Assembly: GCA_019415645.1 (NCBI GenBank)
Contig: DXYV01000023.1
Location: 1 to 39,988 of the forward strand
Source: Clostridiales bacterium
Lineage (GTDB): Bacteria > Bacillota > Clostridia > Oscillospirales > Oscillospiraceae
Direction of reading: 5' to 3'
DNA length: 39,988 bases
A model generated the notes under the pieces. It was not told the DNA's origin. It searched no databases and saw only the letters and a program-made list of their open reading frames with translations. Below, one piece after another: positions 15,260-23,107 of this stretch. Every line of letters starts with the position of its first letter. Position 1 is the first letter of the stretch. The position numbers and the translations under genes were made by a program.

Positions 15260-16375
15260 ATGATCCGGTCGAACTTCACATCCTTTTTCCGCCGGGAACC
15301 GGTTTTGTGCCTCGCCGCGGCCTGCGCCCTGGCCTCCATGTTCCTGGTCCCGCCCTCCGCCGCCTATCTGGGCTATGTGGACCTGCGGGTGCTCTGCCTG
15401 CTGTTCTGCCTGATGGCTGTGGTCGCCGGGTTTCAGGCCTGCGGTGTGTTCCCCGTGCTGGCCCAGCGGCTGCTGTCCGGGCGGCGCTCCTTTCAGGTCC
15501 TGGTCCTGGCCCTGGTGTGGCTACCCTTCTTTACCTCCATGCTGGTGACCAACGACGTGGCTCTGCTGACCTTCGTGCCGTTCACGCTGCTCATTCTGGA
15601 CCTGGCCGGGGCCTCCGGCCGGGCGGCCTGGGTGGTGGTGCTGCAAACCGTCGCGGCCAATCTGGGGAGTATGGCCACGCCCGTGGGCAACCCCCAGAAC
15701 CTGTTCCTCTACGCCGCGTTTCACCTGACCCCCGCCCGCTTCTTTTCCGCCATTCTGCCCTACGCCGGCGCATCCCTGCTGGCCCTGACCGCCGCCGCCC
15801 TGTGTACCCGCGGCGGCGCGGTGGAGGTCCGCTTCCCTCAGCCCGCCCGTATCCAGGCGCCCCGCCTGCTGGGGCTGCTGTGCGTGCTGTTCGTGCTGTG
15901 CCTGCTGTCGGTGTTCCGGGTGCTGCCCTACGGCGCGCTGACGGCGGTGGTGGCCCTCTCCCTGCTGATCGCCCGCCGGACGCTGCTGGCCAAGGTGGAT
16001 TACAGTTTGCTGCTCACCTTCGTGTGCTTCTTTGTCTTTGCGGGCAATCTGGGCCAGCTGTCCGCCCTGCGGGACGCCCTGGCCGGCTTGATGGAGCGCA
16101 GCGCGCTGCTCACCTCCGCCCTGGCCAGCCAGATCATCAGCAACGTCCCCGCCGCCGTCCTGCTGGCCGGATTCACCGACGACTGGCGCGGTCTGCTGCT
16201 GGGCACCGACTTGGGCGGCCTGGGCACTCCCATCGCCTCCCTGGCCAGTCTCATCTCTCTGCGGCTCTATCTCCGCTCCCCCGGGGCCCGGGCCGGGCAC
16301 TATCTGCTGCTGTTCTCCCTGGTCAATTTCGGCGGTCTGGCCGTTCTGCTGCTGGCCGCGGCGCTCCTGTCCTGA
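15260..16375 (+). CDS. SLC13/ArsB-type anion permease
   Basis: A 371-residue integral membrane protein with about ten hydrophobic segments. It resembles the ion-transporter superfamily members annotated as SLC13, CitT or ArsB-like: FTSMLVTNDVALLTFVPF and ATPVGNPQNLFLY in the first half, and ASQIISNVPAAVLLAGF in the second, are the two re-entrant loop signatures (NDVALL and NVPAA) of this fold. Substrate unknown; a dicarboxylate or inorganic anion is plausible. ATG 15260 follows AAGGGGGAA; the earlier in-frame TTG at 15203 is part of the -35 box and is not a start. Single-gene unit between its promoter and the hairpin at 16402-16430. Confidence 0.85.
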   Translation: MIRSNFTSFFRREPVLCLAAACALASMFLVPPSAAYLGYVDLRVLCLLFCLMAVVAGFQACGVFPVLAQRLLSGRRSFQVLVLALVWLPFFTSMLVTNDVALLTFVPFTLLILDLAGASGRAAWVVVLQTVAANLGSMATPVGNPQNLFLYAAFHLTPARFFSAILPYAGASLLALTAAALCTRGGAVEVRFPQPARIQAPRLLGLLCVLFVLCLLSVFRVLPYGALTAVVALSLLIARRTLLAKVDYSLLLTFVCFFVFAGNLGQLSALRDALAGLMERSALLTSALASQIISNVPAAVLLAGFTDDWRGLLLGTDLGGLGTPIASLASLISLRLYLRSPGARAGHYLLLFSLVNFGGLAVLLLAAALLS

Positions 16376-16392
16376 ATTTCCGTACATACAAA

Positions 16393-16430
16393 CAAAAAAA
16401 CGGCCGCCCCCGCCTATGGCGGGGGCGGCC
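16393..16430. terminator. Terminator between convergent genes
   Basis: A 13-bp all-GC stem (16402-16414 with 16418-16430), TAT loop, followed on the minus strand by seven Ts. It lies between the permease stop (16375) and the zinc-ribbon gene stop (16436), so it serves the minus gene clearly and may stop the permease transcript too. Confidence 0.88.
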
Positions 16431-16435
16431 TCGGC

Positions 16436-16588
16436 TTATCCATCCGGCTGATCGTCGTCCTCCGGATGTTCGTCGGGCTCCATGGGTCTCCAGTGGTAGT
16501 CGCACTGCCTGTTCTCGCAGCGGCCGTCTACCATCACCGCTCCGCAGCGGGGACACCGCAGGTCCTCATACCGTTCTCTGTCATACAT
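16436..16588 (-). CDS. Zinc-ribbon miniprotein
   Basis: A 50-residue protein with four Cys arranged as CPRCG at 12-16 and C-x4-C at 24-29, followed by DYHW and an acidic tail. This is a minimal zinc ribbon that could bind nucleic acid or a protein partner. ATG 16588 was chosen over the longer frame (to 16669) because GGAGGG lies directly upstream and because the longer frame would run through the promoter. Its own near-perfect promoter and terminator argue that this tiny gene is real. Function unknown. Confidence 0.75.
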   Translation of the reverse strand: MYDRERYEDLRCPRCGAVMVDGRCENRQCDYHWRPMEPDEHPEDDDQPDG

Positions 16589-16640
16589 GGTGATCCCTCC
16601 GTTTCCGTCGCGCCGGGTCTGCCCGGCGGTTTCCCCTGTT

Positions 16641-16669
16641 ATTATACCACAAACCCGCCTTGATTCCAA
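16641..16669 (-). promoter_or_regulatory. Promoter of the zinc-ribbon miniprotein gene
   Basis: On the minus strand TTGGAA (16664-16669), 17-bp spacer, perfect TATAAT (16641-16646). Its -35 overlaps the plus-strand -35 of the kinase promoter. Confidence 0.8.
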
Positions 16670-16688
16670 AGGCGAAGCTTGTTAGAAT
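16660..16688 (+). promoter_or_regulatory. Promoter of the PfkB kinase gene
   Basis: TTGATT (16660-16665), 17-bp spacer, TAGAAT (16683-16688), 45 bp upstream of the start codon. Its -35 shares two bases with the divergent promoter of the miniprotein. Confidence 0.7.
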
Positions 16689-16732
16689 AAAGAAAAATTC
16701 GCATGCGCCGCCGGCGCGGGGAGGTCCTCTTT

Positions 16733-17701
16733 ATGGCATACGATATTGTGGCTCTGGGCGAGCTTCTGGTGGATTTTACCGAGTACGGCCGCTCGCCTGG
16801 CGGCAGCCGCCTGTTTGAGCAGAATCCCGGCGGCGCGCCCGCCAATGTGCTGGCCGCGGCCGCCCGGTGCGGCTGTTCCACCGCCCTGATCAGCAAGGTG
16901 GGCGCGGACCTGCACGGCCGATTTCTGATAGACGCCCTGGCCCAGGCGGGGGTGGATGTGTCCGGCGTGTCCGTCACCCCCGACGCCTTCACCACCCTGG
17001 CCTTCGTCGCCCTCTCCGACCAGGGGGAGCGCACCTTCTCCTTTGCCCGCCGCCACAGCGCGGACACCCAGCTGCGTCTGGAGGACATCCCCGCCGGTCT
17101 GCCCGAACAGGCCGCCATATTTCATGTGGGCTCCCTGTCCCTGACCGAGGAGCCCGCCCGCTCCGCCACCTGGCAGGCCGTGTCCCGGGCCAAGGCCGCC
17201 GGCGCGCTGATTTCCTACGACCCCAACTACCGGGCCGCCCTCTGGCCCAGCGAGGCCGCCGCCGCGGAGCAGATGCGCGCGCTGCTGCCCTGCGCCGATT
17301 TGGTGAAGCTCTCTCAGGAGGAGACCGCCCTTCTTACCGGCTACTCCGACCCGGAGCGGGCCGCCCGGGCCCTCACCGATAGCGGCGTGGGCTGTGCGGC
17401 CGTCACCCTGGGCGCGGCAGGCGCACTGGTGTGCGCCAATGGACAGACAGGCACCGTACCCGGTTTTTCGGTCCCGGTGGTGGACACCACCGGCGCCGGG
17501 GACGCGTTCTGGGGCGGCTTTCTCTATCTGGTGCGCAAATTTTCCAAACCATTGGACCGGTTCACGCTGGAGGACCTGTCCACCTGCGCCCTGTGGGGCA
17601 ACGCGGCGGCCGCCCTGTGCGTGGGCCGGCGGGGCGGGATTCCCGCCATGCCCTCGGCGGATGAGATTCTCGCCTTTCTGTCCGGCGCCCAGGGGACGTG
17701 A
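16733..17701 (+). CDS. PfkB-family carbohydrate kinase (fructokinase-like)
   Basis: A 322-residue ribokinase-fold sugar kinase using ATP. The N-terminal motif GELLVDFTEY and the substrate-binding NPGGAPANVLAAAARCG (PfkB signature 1) are near residues 7-45. The C-terminal signature 2, DTTGAGDAFWGGFLY, carries the catalytic Asp of GAGD near residue 252. KLSQEETALLTG matches the ribokinase motif before the nucleotide site. The overall similarity is closest to bacterial fructokinases, but the sugar is not proven. ATG 16733 has GGGGAGG upstream; the earlier in-frame ATG at 16703 has no site. Monocistronic, with a terminator at 17736-17759. Confidence 0.9.
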   Translation: MAYDIVALGELLVDFTEYGRSPGGSRLFEQNPGGAPANVLAAAARCGCSTALISKVGADLHGRFLIDALAQAGVDVSGVSVTPDAFTTLAFVALSDQGERTFSFARRHSADTQLRLEDIPAGLPEQAAIFHVGSLSLTEEPARSATWQAVSRAKAAGALISYDPNYRAALWPSEAAAAEQMRALLPCADLVKLSQEETALLTGYSDPERAARALTDSGVGCAAVTLGAAGALVCANGQTGTVPGFSVPVVDTTGAGDAFWGGFLYLVRKFSKPLDRFTLEDLSTCALWGNAAAALCVGRRGGIPAMPSADEILAFLSGAQGT

Positions 17702-17735
17702 CCTCCGTTTTCTTCCGGCATCTTGACCGGAAGGG

Positions 17736-17759
17736 CCGCGCCGCGGCGCGCTCTTTTTT
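17736..17759 (+). terminator. Intrinsic terminator after the kinase gene
   Basis: A short GC stem (CGCGC/GCGCG with a CGCG loop, 17738-17751) followed by CTCTTTTTT. A second stem (17712-17718 with 17727-17733) lies just before it. Confidence 0.65.
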
Positions 17760-17799
17760 GTCTGTTCGCAAAATTCTGCCCAAATCCGCCGAAAGGCGA

Positions 17800-17828
17800 T
17801 TGACGGCGCTTCTTTCATTGATTATACT
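17800..17828 (+). promoter_or_regulatory. Promoter of the Na/Pi cotransporter gene
   Basis: TTGACG (17800-17805), 17-bp spacer, TATACT (17823-17828), 54 bp before the start codon. Confidence 0.85.
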
Positions 17829-17882
17829 AGGGCTGGAAATTGTAAAGGTTCGGAAAAAAGAGTGTAAAATGAGGGAAACGAT

Positions 17883-19547
17883 TTGAATATTGACATTACG
17901 AGTATCCTGCTCGGCCTGCTGGGCGGCCTGGCCCTGTTCCTCTACGGCATGCAGATGATGAGCTCCGGCCTGGAGGCTGCCGCCGGCAACCGGATGAAGC
18001 ACATTCTGGAAAAGCTGACCGCCAACCGGGTTCTGGGCGTGCTGGTAGGCGCGGGCATCACCGCTGTCATCCAGTCCTCCTCCGCCACCACCGTCATGGT
18101 GGTGGGCTTCGTCAACTCCGGCATGATGACCCTGCGCCAGGCGGTGTGGATCATCATGGGCGCCAACATCGGCACCACCATCACCGGCCAGCTCATCGCC
18201 CTGGATGTGGGCGCGCTGGCCCCCCTGTTCGCCTTTGTGGGCGTGGCCATGGTGGTGTTCCTGAAAAAGCCTCAGATTCACCACTATGGCAGCATTCTGG
18301 CCGGCCTGGGCGTGCTGTTCATCGGCATGGAGATGATGGGCTCCGCTATGGAGCCCCTGCGGGAATGGCCCGCTTTCGTCAATGTGGTAAGCACATTCTC
18401 CAATCCCCTTATCGGCATTCTGGTGGGTGCTGGCTTTACCGCCATTATCCAGTCCTCGTCCGCCTCGGTGGGTATCCTCCAGGCCCTGGCCATCAGCGGC
18501 GTCATTGGTCTGGACAGCGCGGTGTATGTCCTGTTCGGTCAGAACATCGGCACCTGTATCACCGCCGTGCTGGCCTCTATCGGCACCAGCCGCAATGCCA
18601 AGCGCACCACCATTATCCACCTGATGTTCAATGTCTTTGGCACCATTCTCTTTACCTTTATCTGTATGTTCACTCCTCTGACCACGTTCATGCAGTCCCT
18701 GACTCCGACCAACCCCGCAGCCCAGATTGCCAACATGCACACCCTGTTCAATGTAGTGACCACGCTGATTCTCCTGCCGCTGGGCGGATACCTGGTGAAA
18801 ATCGCCATGCGCATCCTGCCCGACCAGAAGGAGGAGCAGGCGGAGGGAATGCATCTGGCTTATCTGGTGCCCAACCCTACCCACACCAAGCAGGAACATC
18901 CCATCGGCTTCTCCGCCATGTATATCACCCAACTGCGCCAGGAGCTCAACCGGATGCTGGAGATGGCCAAATCCAATATCGCCACCAGCTTCCAGGCCGT
19001 ACTGGAGCGGGACACCAGGCGGCTGGAGGAGGCAGAGGCCACGGAAGAATACATCGACTTCCTCAACAAAGAGATTTCACAGTATATCTCCAAGGTCATC
19101 GTTCATGAAACCAATGAGCAGGATTCCACAGCAGTCAGCGCCTATTTCAAGATCACCGGCAACATTGAGCGTATCGGCGACCATGCCATGAACATCTGCG
19201 AGTACACCCAGATGATGAAGGAAAAACACATCCGTTTCTCCGAGGAAGCACAGGAGGAGCTGCGCTCCATGGAGTCAGTCTGTCTGGAAACCATGGACCT
19301 GCTGGAGCAGGAGGCCATCCATCCAACAGAATGGCTCACCAAGGTCTCCGCGCTGGAGCAGCGCATCGACGATATGACGGAGGAATACCGCCGCCGCCAG
19401 TTGGAGCGTATGAAGCAGGGCTCCTGCTCCGACGAGGGCTGCATCATCTTCTCCGAGCTGCTCACGGACTTCGAGCGCATCGGCGACCACGCGCTGAATA
19501 TCGCCCAGGAACGGGCGGGAATCGCTACCAACGCCACAGACGCGTAA
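17883..19547 (+). CDS. Na/Pi cotransporter family protein with C-terminal PhoU domain
   Basis: A 554-residue inner-membrane protein of the NptA/YjbB (PNaS) family. The two inverted repeats carry the paired motif QSSSATT (64-70) and QSSSASVG (from 190), which bind Na+ and phosphate in this family. About nine membrane segments end near residue 310. Residues about 345-545 form a PhoU-like helical domain with two repeats recognisable by NIERIGDHAMNI and FERIGDHALNI. Bacterial members mostly export or import phosphate, with the PhoU tail linking them to phosphate signalling. The start is a TTG at 17883 after GAGGG; no ATG gives a better fit. Its own promoter and a terminator at 19576-19617 make it a single-gene unit. 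Confidence 0.93.
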   Translation: MNIDITSILLGLLGGLALFLYGMQMMSSGLEAAAGNRMKHILEKLTANRVLGVLVGAGITAVIQSSSATTVMVVGFVNSGMMTLRQAVWIIMGANIGTTITGQLIALDVGALAPLFAFVGVAMVVFLKKPQIHHYGSILAGLGVLFIGMEMMGSAMEPLREWPAFVNVVSTFSNPLIGILVGAGFTAIIQSSSASVGILQALAISGVIGLDSAVYVLFGQNIGTCITAVLASIGTSRNAKRTTIIHLMFNVFGTILFTFICMFTPLTTFMQSLTPTNPAAQIANMHTLFNVVTTLILLPLGGYLVKIAMRILPDQKEEQAEGMHLAYLVPNPTHTKQEHPIGFSAMYITQLRQELNRMLEMAKSNIATSFQAVLERDTRRLEEAEATEEYIDFLNKEISQYISKVIVHETNEQDSTAVSAYFKITGNIERIGDHAMNICEYTQMMKEKHIRFSEEAQEELRSMESVCLETMDLLEQEAIHPTEWLTKVSALEQRIDDMTEEYRRRQLERMKQGSCSDEGCIIFSELLTDFERIGDHALNIAQERAGIATNATDA

Positions 19548-19575
19548 ATCAGAAGCGAGCCAATATCGGTTGAAA

Positions 19576-19617
19576 CCAGGCCGGGGGCTCTCCCAACGGG
19601 AGAGCCCCTGCCCTGGT
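19576..19617. terminator. Terminator between convergent genes
   Basis: A long imperfect hairpin: an inner 11-bp stem GGGGCTCTCCC/GGGAGAGCCCC with an AAC loop, and an outer ACCAGG/CCTGGT stem. It lies between the transporter stop (19547) and the stop of the minus-strand gene at 19624. Confidence 0.7.
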
Positions 19618-19623
19618 TCGCGC

Positions 19624-20793
19624 TTACTCATCTTCCTCTTCTTCCGGACGATTCAAAAGGGCCCGCAGCTTCTGCCGCAGCTCCAGCGCGCCGCATTTTG
19701 TGCAGGCAGCCAGCAATTCATCCAACGGCCACCCCACATCCGCGCTTTGAAACACCTGGCGCGCGAACCGGTCGTCCCGCTCCAGCTCCTTTACGATGGG
19801 CGTGAGGGAGAGATTTTCTCCCTTCTCCGGCCACCACACCGAATCCATCGCGTTGTCGATCAGCTCAGCCGCGATGTCCTCCTCCTTCAAACGGTCCCCC
19901 GCCGTGTCCAGCAGCAGCCGCCACATTTGAATCGCCGTTTCCGGGTCCTCCCGGTAGACCGTACCCAGTATTTGGTACACTCTCAGATCCAGCAGCTCCT
20001 CCGCGCTCCAGCGGCGAAGCACCTTGGGAAAGTCCGTGGCCAGCAGCTGTGTCAGGGCGTACCGGTTCCACGAGAAGTCCCAGTCCTGCACCGCCTTCAC
20101 CGCCATGGCCCGGTCCGCTTCAAACATAGACGTATAGTTCCACCACCGCTCAAACACCGCCACCAGCGTCTCATAGGAGGACGTGCCGGTAAATACCTCC
20201 TCCACCTGACCCATCCCATAGACAATCTGGTACAGCCAGTCCGGCCACGGGAGATACGGGTCAAACGGCAGCAGGTACTTCCGAATCTCCTGCCAAAAGG
20301 TTCCCGGATACCACTTGGGCTCCAGCCGGTATTCCGCTTCAAAGAGCGTTTTTCCTTTTTGGATATTCGACCAAAGTTCCTCTGGCGTGCAGACCGTGCA
20401 CGAATGGAAGAATCCGTTCACCAGCCGCTGGTTCCGCTCTGTCCGATTCTCTTTGGGGCGCAGTGCACGCGAGACGGTATAGAGAAGCAGCTTCCAGCAG
20501 GGCTCCTTGAGCGCTTCCTCGTCACCATAGCATTCCCACATTCCCTTTGAAATGTCGGCCTTCCAGCGCTCCAACGCGCGGAGCGGCGGACTCAGCGCTT
20601 CCCTCCACTGCAGCTCTCTGCGCACTTCGGCCGCTCGCTTGGCCTCGGCCTTCTTCCTCCGTTCCTCTCGCTCCAGGTCCGCGCCGTAGGTCTCCCAGTA
20701 CCACTCCTGCCATTCACTGCTGCTGAGCCGTCCATCGCCGTTTTCATCGTAGTCCTTCTGTCTGCCGAACAGCGCCATCCAATCCGCCCCCAT
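19624..20793 (-). CDS. Unrecognised protein with an N-terminal EF-hand loop
   Basis: A 389-residue soluble protein I cannot assign to a family. Residues 15-26 are a canonical EF-hand Ca2+ loop (DENGDGRLSSSE: acidic or amide side chains at loop positions 1, 3, 5 and 12, Gly at 6), followed by a helical stretch rich in Glu, Arg and Lys (about 36-62). The remainder is helical and Trp-rich (WYWETYG, PWPDWLYQIVYG, RWWNYTS), with one CTVC pair and a polyacidic tail. No signal peptide or membrane segment. The ATG at 20793 has only a weak ribosome site; ATG 20778 after a G-rich stretch is an alternative. It has its own promoter. Confidence 0.75.
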   Translation of the reverse strand: MGADWMALFGRQKDYDENGDGRLSSSEWQEWYWETYGADLEREERRKKAEAKRAAEVRRELQWREALSPPLRALERWKADISKGMWECYGDEEALKEPCWKLLLYTVSRALRPKENRTERNQRLVNGFFHSCTVCTPEELWSNIQKGKTLFEAEYRLEPKWYPGTFWQEIRKYLLPFDPYLPWPDWLYQIVYGMGQVEEVFTGTSSYETLVAVFERWWNYTSMFEADRAMAVKAVQDWDFSWNRYALTQLLATDFPKVLRRWSAEELLDLRVYQILGTVYREDPETAIQMWRLLLDTAGDRLKEEDIAAELIDNAMDSVWWPEKGENLSLTPIVKELERDDRFARQVFQSADVGWPLDELLAACTKCGALELRQKLRALLNRPEEEEDE

Positions 20794-20840
20794 TCTGTCC
20801 GTGTTCTTCTCATGGCCTGCCGCCGCGTCTTTCTCTCTCT

Positions 20841-20869
20841 ATTTTACCGCGCCGCCTGGCTGCCTGCAA
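20841..20869 (-). promoter_or_regulatory. Promoter of the EF-hand-loop protein gene
   Basis: On the minus strand TTGCAG (20864-20869), 17-bp spacer, TAAAAT (20841-20846), about 48 bp upstream of the start. Confidence 0.65.
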
Positions 20870-20884
20870 TCTTATTTATATACT

Positions 20885-20923
20885 AAAACACGCGGGCGCT
20901 CCGGATTCTGCCGGAACGCCCGC
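20885..20923 (-). terminator. gap terminator
   Basis: A 13-bp stem with one mismatch (20892-20904 with 20911-20923) and a 6-nt loop, followed on the minus strand by GTGTTTTA. It lies 27 bp past the gap stop codon. Confidence 0.8.
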
Positions 20924-20949
20924 ATGTCTCATTCGATTTTGCTGCTTGC

Positions 20950-21963
20950 TTACTTGTGATCCACGCTGTACATATGCTGAATCAGGTCCAGCACCTTGTT
21001 GGAGTAGCCGATCTCGTTGTCGTACCAGGAGACCACCTTCACGAAGGTGTCGGTCAGGGCGATACCGGCCTTGGCGTCGAAAATGGAGGTGCGGGTGTCG
21101 CCCAGGAAGTCGCTGGAGACCACGTCCTCGTCGGTGTAGCCCAGCACGCCCTTGAGCTCGCCCTCGGAAGCGGCCTTCATGGCGGCGCAGATCTCATCGT
21201 ACTTGGCGGGCTTGGCCAGGTTGACGGTCAGGTCCACCACGGACACGTCCAGAGTGGGCACGCGCATGGACATGCCGGTCAGCTTTCCGTTGAGCTCGGG
21301 GATGACCTTACCCACAGCCTTAGCCGCGCCGGTGGAGGAGGGGATGATGTTGCCGGAAGCCGCGCGGCCGCCGCGCCAGTCCTTCTTGGAGGGGCCGTCC
21401 ACGGTCTTCTGGGTGGCGGTGATGGAGTGCACGGTGGTCATCAGGCCGTCCACGATGCCAAAGTTGTCATGCAGCACCTTGGCGATGGGGGCCAGGCAGT
21501 TGGTGGTGCAGGAGGCGTTGGAGACAAAGTTCATGGAAGAATCATACTTGTCCTGGTTGACGCCCATGACGAACATGGGGGTGTCGTCCTTGGAGGGGGC
21601 GGACATAATGACCTTCTTGGCGCCGGCGTCCAGATGGCCCTGGGCCTTCTCCTTGGTCAGGAACAGGCCGGTGGACTCCACCACGTACTCTACGCCCAAC
21701 TCGCCCCAGGGAATCTCGGAGGGGTTCATCTTGGCATAGAACATGATTTTCTTGCCATTGACGGTGATGGACTCCTCATCATAGCTGATCTCGCCCTCAA
21801 ACTTGCCGTGCATGGTGTCATAGCGCAGCATATAGGCCATATAGTCGGGGGTCATGCCGGGGTCGTTGATGCCCAGGAACTCGATGTCGGGGCGGTCGAT
21901 GCCTGCGCGGAAAACCAGGCGGCCAATGCGTCCAAATCCGTTGATGCCGATTTTGATGCTCAT
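20950..21963 (-). CDS. gap: Glyceraldehyde-3-phosphate dehydrogenase, type I
   Basis: A 337-residue cytosolic glycolytic enzyme that oxidises glyceraldehyde 3-phosphate with NAD+ and phosphate. The Rossmann motif GINGFGRIGR is at 7-16, the catalytic SNASCTTNC has Cys152, and His179 lies in TTVHSITATQ. The phosphate-binding SSTGAAKAVGKV and the C-terminal SWYDNEIGYSNKV are intact. The start ATG (21963) has AAGGAG upstream. Monocistronic; no neighbouring pgk is seen in this window, so gap stands apart from the usual glycolytic cluster. Promoter at 22069-22096. Confidence 0.98.
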   Translation of the reverse strand: MSIKIGINGFGRIGRLVFRAGIDRPDIEFLGINDPGMTPDYMAYMLRYDTMHGKFEGEISYDEESITVNGKKIMFYAKMNPSEIPWGELGVEYVVESTGLFLTKEKAQGHLDAGAKKVIMSAPSKDDTPMFVMGVNQDKYDSSMNFVSNASCTTNCLAPIAKVLHDNFGIVDGLMTTVHSITATQKTVDGPSKKDWRGGRAASGNIIPSSTGAAKAVGKVIPELNGKLTGMSMRVPTLDVSVVDLTVNLAKPAKYDEICAAMKAASEGELKGVLGYTDEDVVSSDFLGDTRTSIFDAKAGIALTDTFVKVVSWYDNEIGYSNKVLDLIQHMYSVDHK

Positions 21964-22068
21964 ACTTATCTACTCCTTACCGTTTTATCCATGTGCGGGC
22001 TGACCGCCCGCCCTCTGTGTGGGAGGAGCACGCTGTGCCCCTCGAGCAAAATCGCTTGGAACGCACTC

Positions 22069-22096
22069 ATTATACCCCATTTAGTTGGAATTGCAA
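22069..22096 (-). promoter_or_regulatory. gap promoter
   Basis: On the minus strand TTGCAA (22091-22096), 16-bp spacer, perfect TATAAT (22069-22074), about 105 bp before the gap start, which leaves a leader of about 100 nt. The 334-bp gap-to-kinase spacer (21964-22297) also holds the divergent promoter at 22147-22175 and nothing else I can name. Confidence 0.75.
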
Positions 22097-22137
22097 AGGG
22101 AAATTTGAAAAAATGTGCAAAATTCCGTTAATTTTTT

Positions 22138-22175
22138 CACAAGCACTTGTGGAACCTGCTGTAAGCTGATATAAT
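22138..22175 (+). promoter_or_regulatory. Promoter of the histidine-kinase-like/DUF1576 operon with overlapping inverted repeat
   Basis: TTGTGG (22147-22152), 17-bp spacer, TATAAT (22170-22175). An inverted repeat CACAAGCACTTGTG (22138-22151) covers the -35, so a repressor or activator site is possible. The leader to the GTG start is about 115 nt. Confidence 0.7.
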
Positions 22176-22297
22176 GAAAAAAAACCGTGTTCTTCCCGGC
22201 ATCTCTTCTCTTGAAAATCCGGCATTGTGATATTTTACCAGCGAAAAAGCAGGCGTACTGCACACACTATACGAAGGATAATGAGGAGGCGATTGGT

Positions 22298-23107
22298 GTG
22301 TCCAATTCATCCCCCCAGACAGAAGGCGGGCATGTAGCCCGCCTTTTGCGGGAACAGCTCAATGAAATGATGGCGGCCAGCCAGGGTCTGGAAGCTCTGC
22401 TGCCCGCCGGCGGCGCCGGCCAGGGGTATCTGGCGGTGCTCAACCGCGGACTTTGCCGGCAGCTGCGTCTGATCCGGCACCTGGAGCTGGACAGTCGGCT
22501 CAACAGCCTGGATGAGGTGCGGCTCACCCTCTATCTGGTAGACCTGGTAGAGCTGTGCCGGGCCCTGATGAACCAGGTGGATGGGCTATCCCGCCTGCTG
22601 GATGTGCAGGCCCGGTTTTCCACCCATCTGACGGCGCTGCCCACCCTGGCCGACGGCGGAGCGCTGCAGGAGATGCTGCTGTGCCTGATCTCCAATTCCC
22701 TCAAGGCCATCGGTCGGGGCGGTGAGATCGAGCTGGAGCTGGAGCAGCGGGGAAACAAGGCGGTCCTTACCCTGCGGGACAACGGAAAGGGTATGGATGC
22801 CGAAACCCTGGCTGCACTGTTTGATCCGCCGGAGGACTCCGCAGAGCTCCCGGAGGGGGCCGCGGGCCTGGGACTTCCGCTGGCCCGGCAGATCGCTACC
22901 CTGCACGGCGGGATTCTCATTGTGGACAGCCAGGAGCACAAGGGGGCCCGGCTGGCGATCTCTCTGCCGCTGCGGGACCCCGAACAGGCGGGCATGCTCT
23001 GCTCCAGCCGGCCGGCACTGGACCGGAACAGCGGCTGGGACCAGGTCCTGGTGGAGCTGTCCGACTGTCTGCCCATTGAGGCCTTCCGTCCGGAGGAATT
23101 GGGTTGA
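22298..23107 (+). CDS. Histidine-kinase-like ATP-binding protein (HATPase domain), no membrane segment
   Basis: A 269-residue soluble protein. Residues about 118-228 form a GHKL/HATPase_c domain: N-box LISNSLKAI (Asn133), G1 DNGKG (161-165), G2 GAAGLGL (187-193) and the closing GGILIVDS. The preceding helix pair (about 44-105) looks like a dimerisation region, but there is no conserved H-[ED]-x-x-P phospho-acceptor box, so it may not autophosphorylate in the usual way. No sensor domain, signal peptide or response regulator is nearby. The start is GTG 22298 after GAGGAGG. Its stop overlaps the ATG of the DUF1576 gene (TGATG), so the two are translationally coupled and probably act together. 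Confidence 0.85.
   Translation: MSNSSPQTEGGHVARLLREQLNEMMAASQGLEALLPAGGAGQGYLAVLNRGLCRQLRLIRHLELDSRLNSLDEVRLTLYLVDLVELCRALMNQVDGLSRLLDVQARFSTHLTALPTLADGGALQEMLLCLISNSLKAIGRGGEIELELEQRGNKAVLTLRDNGKGMDAETLAALFDPPEDSAELPEGAAGLGLPLARQIATLHGGILIVDSQEHKGARLAISLPLRDPEQAGMLCSSRPALDRNSGWDQVLVELSDCLPIEAFRPEELG

Noticed and set aside
22138..22151. The inverted repeat as a heat-shock (CIRCE) element
   Set aside because: The CIRCE consensus TTAGCACTC-n9-GAGTGCTAA does not match; only an unnamed operator is supportable.
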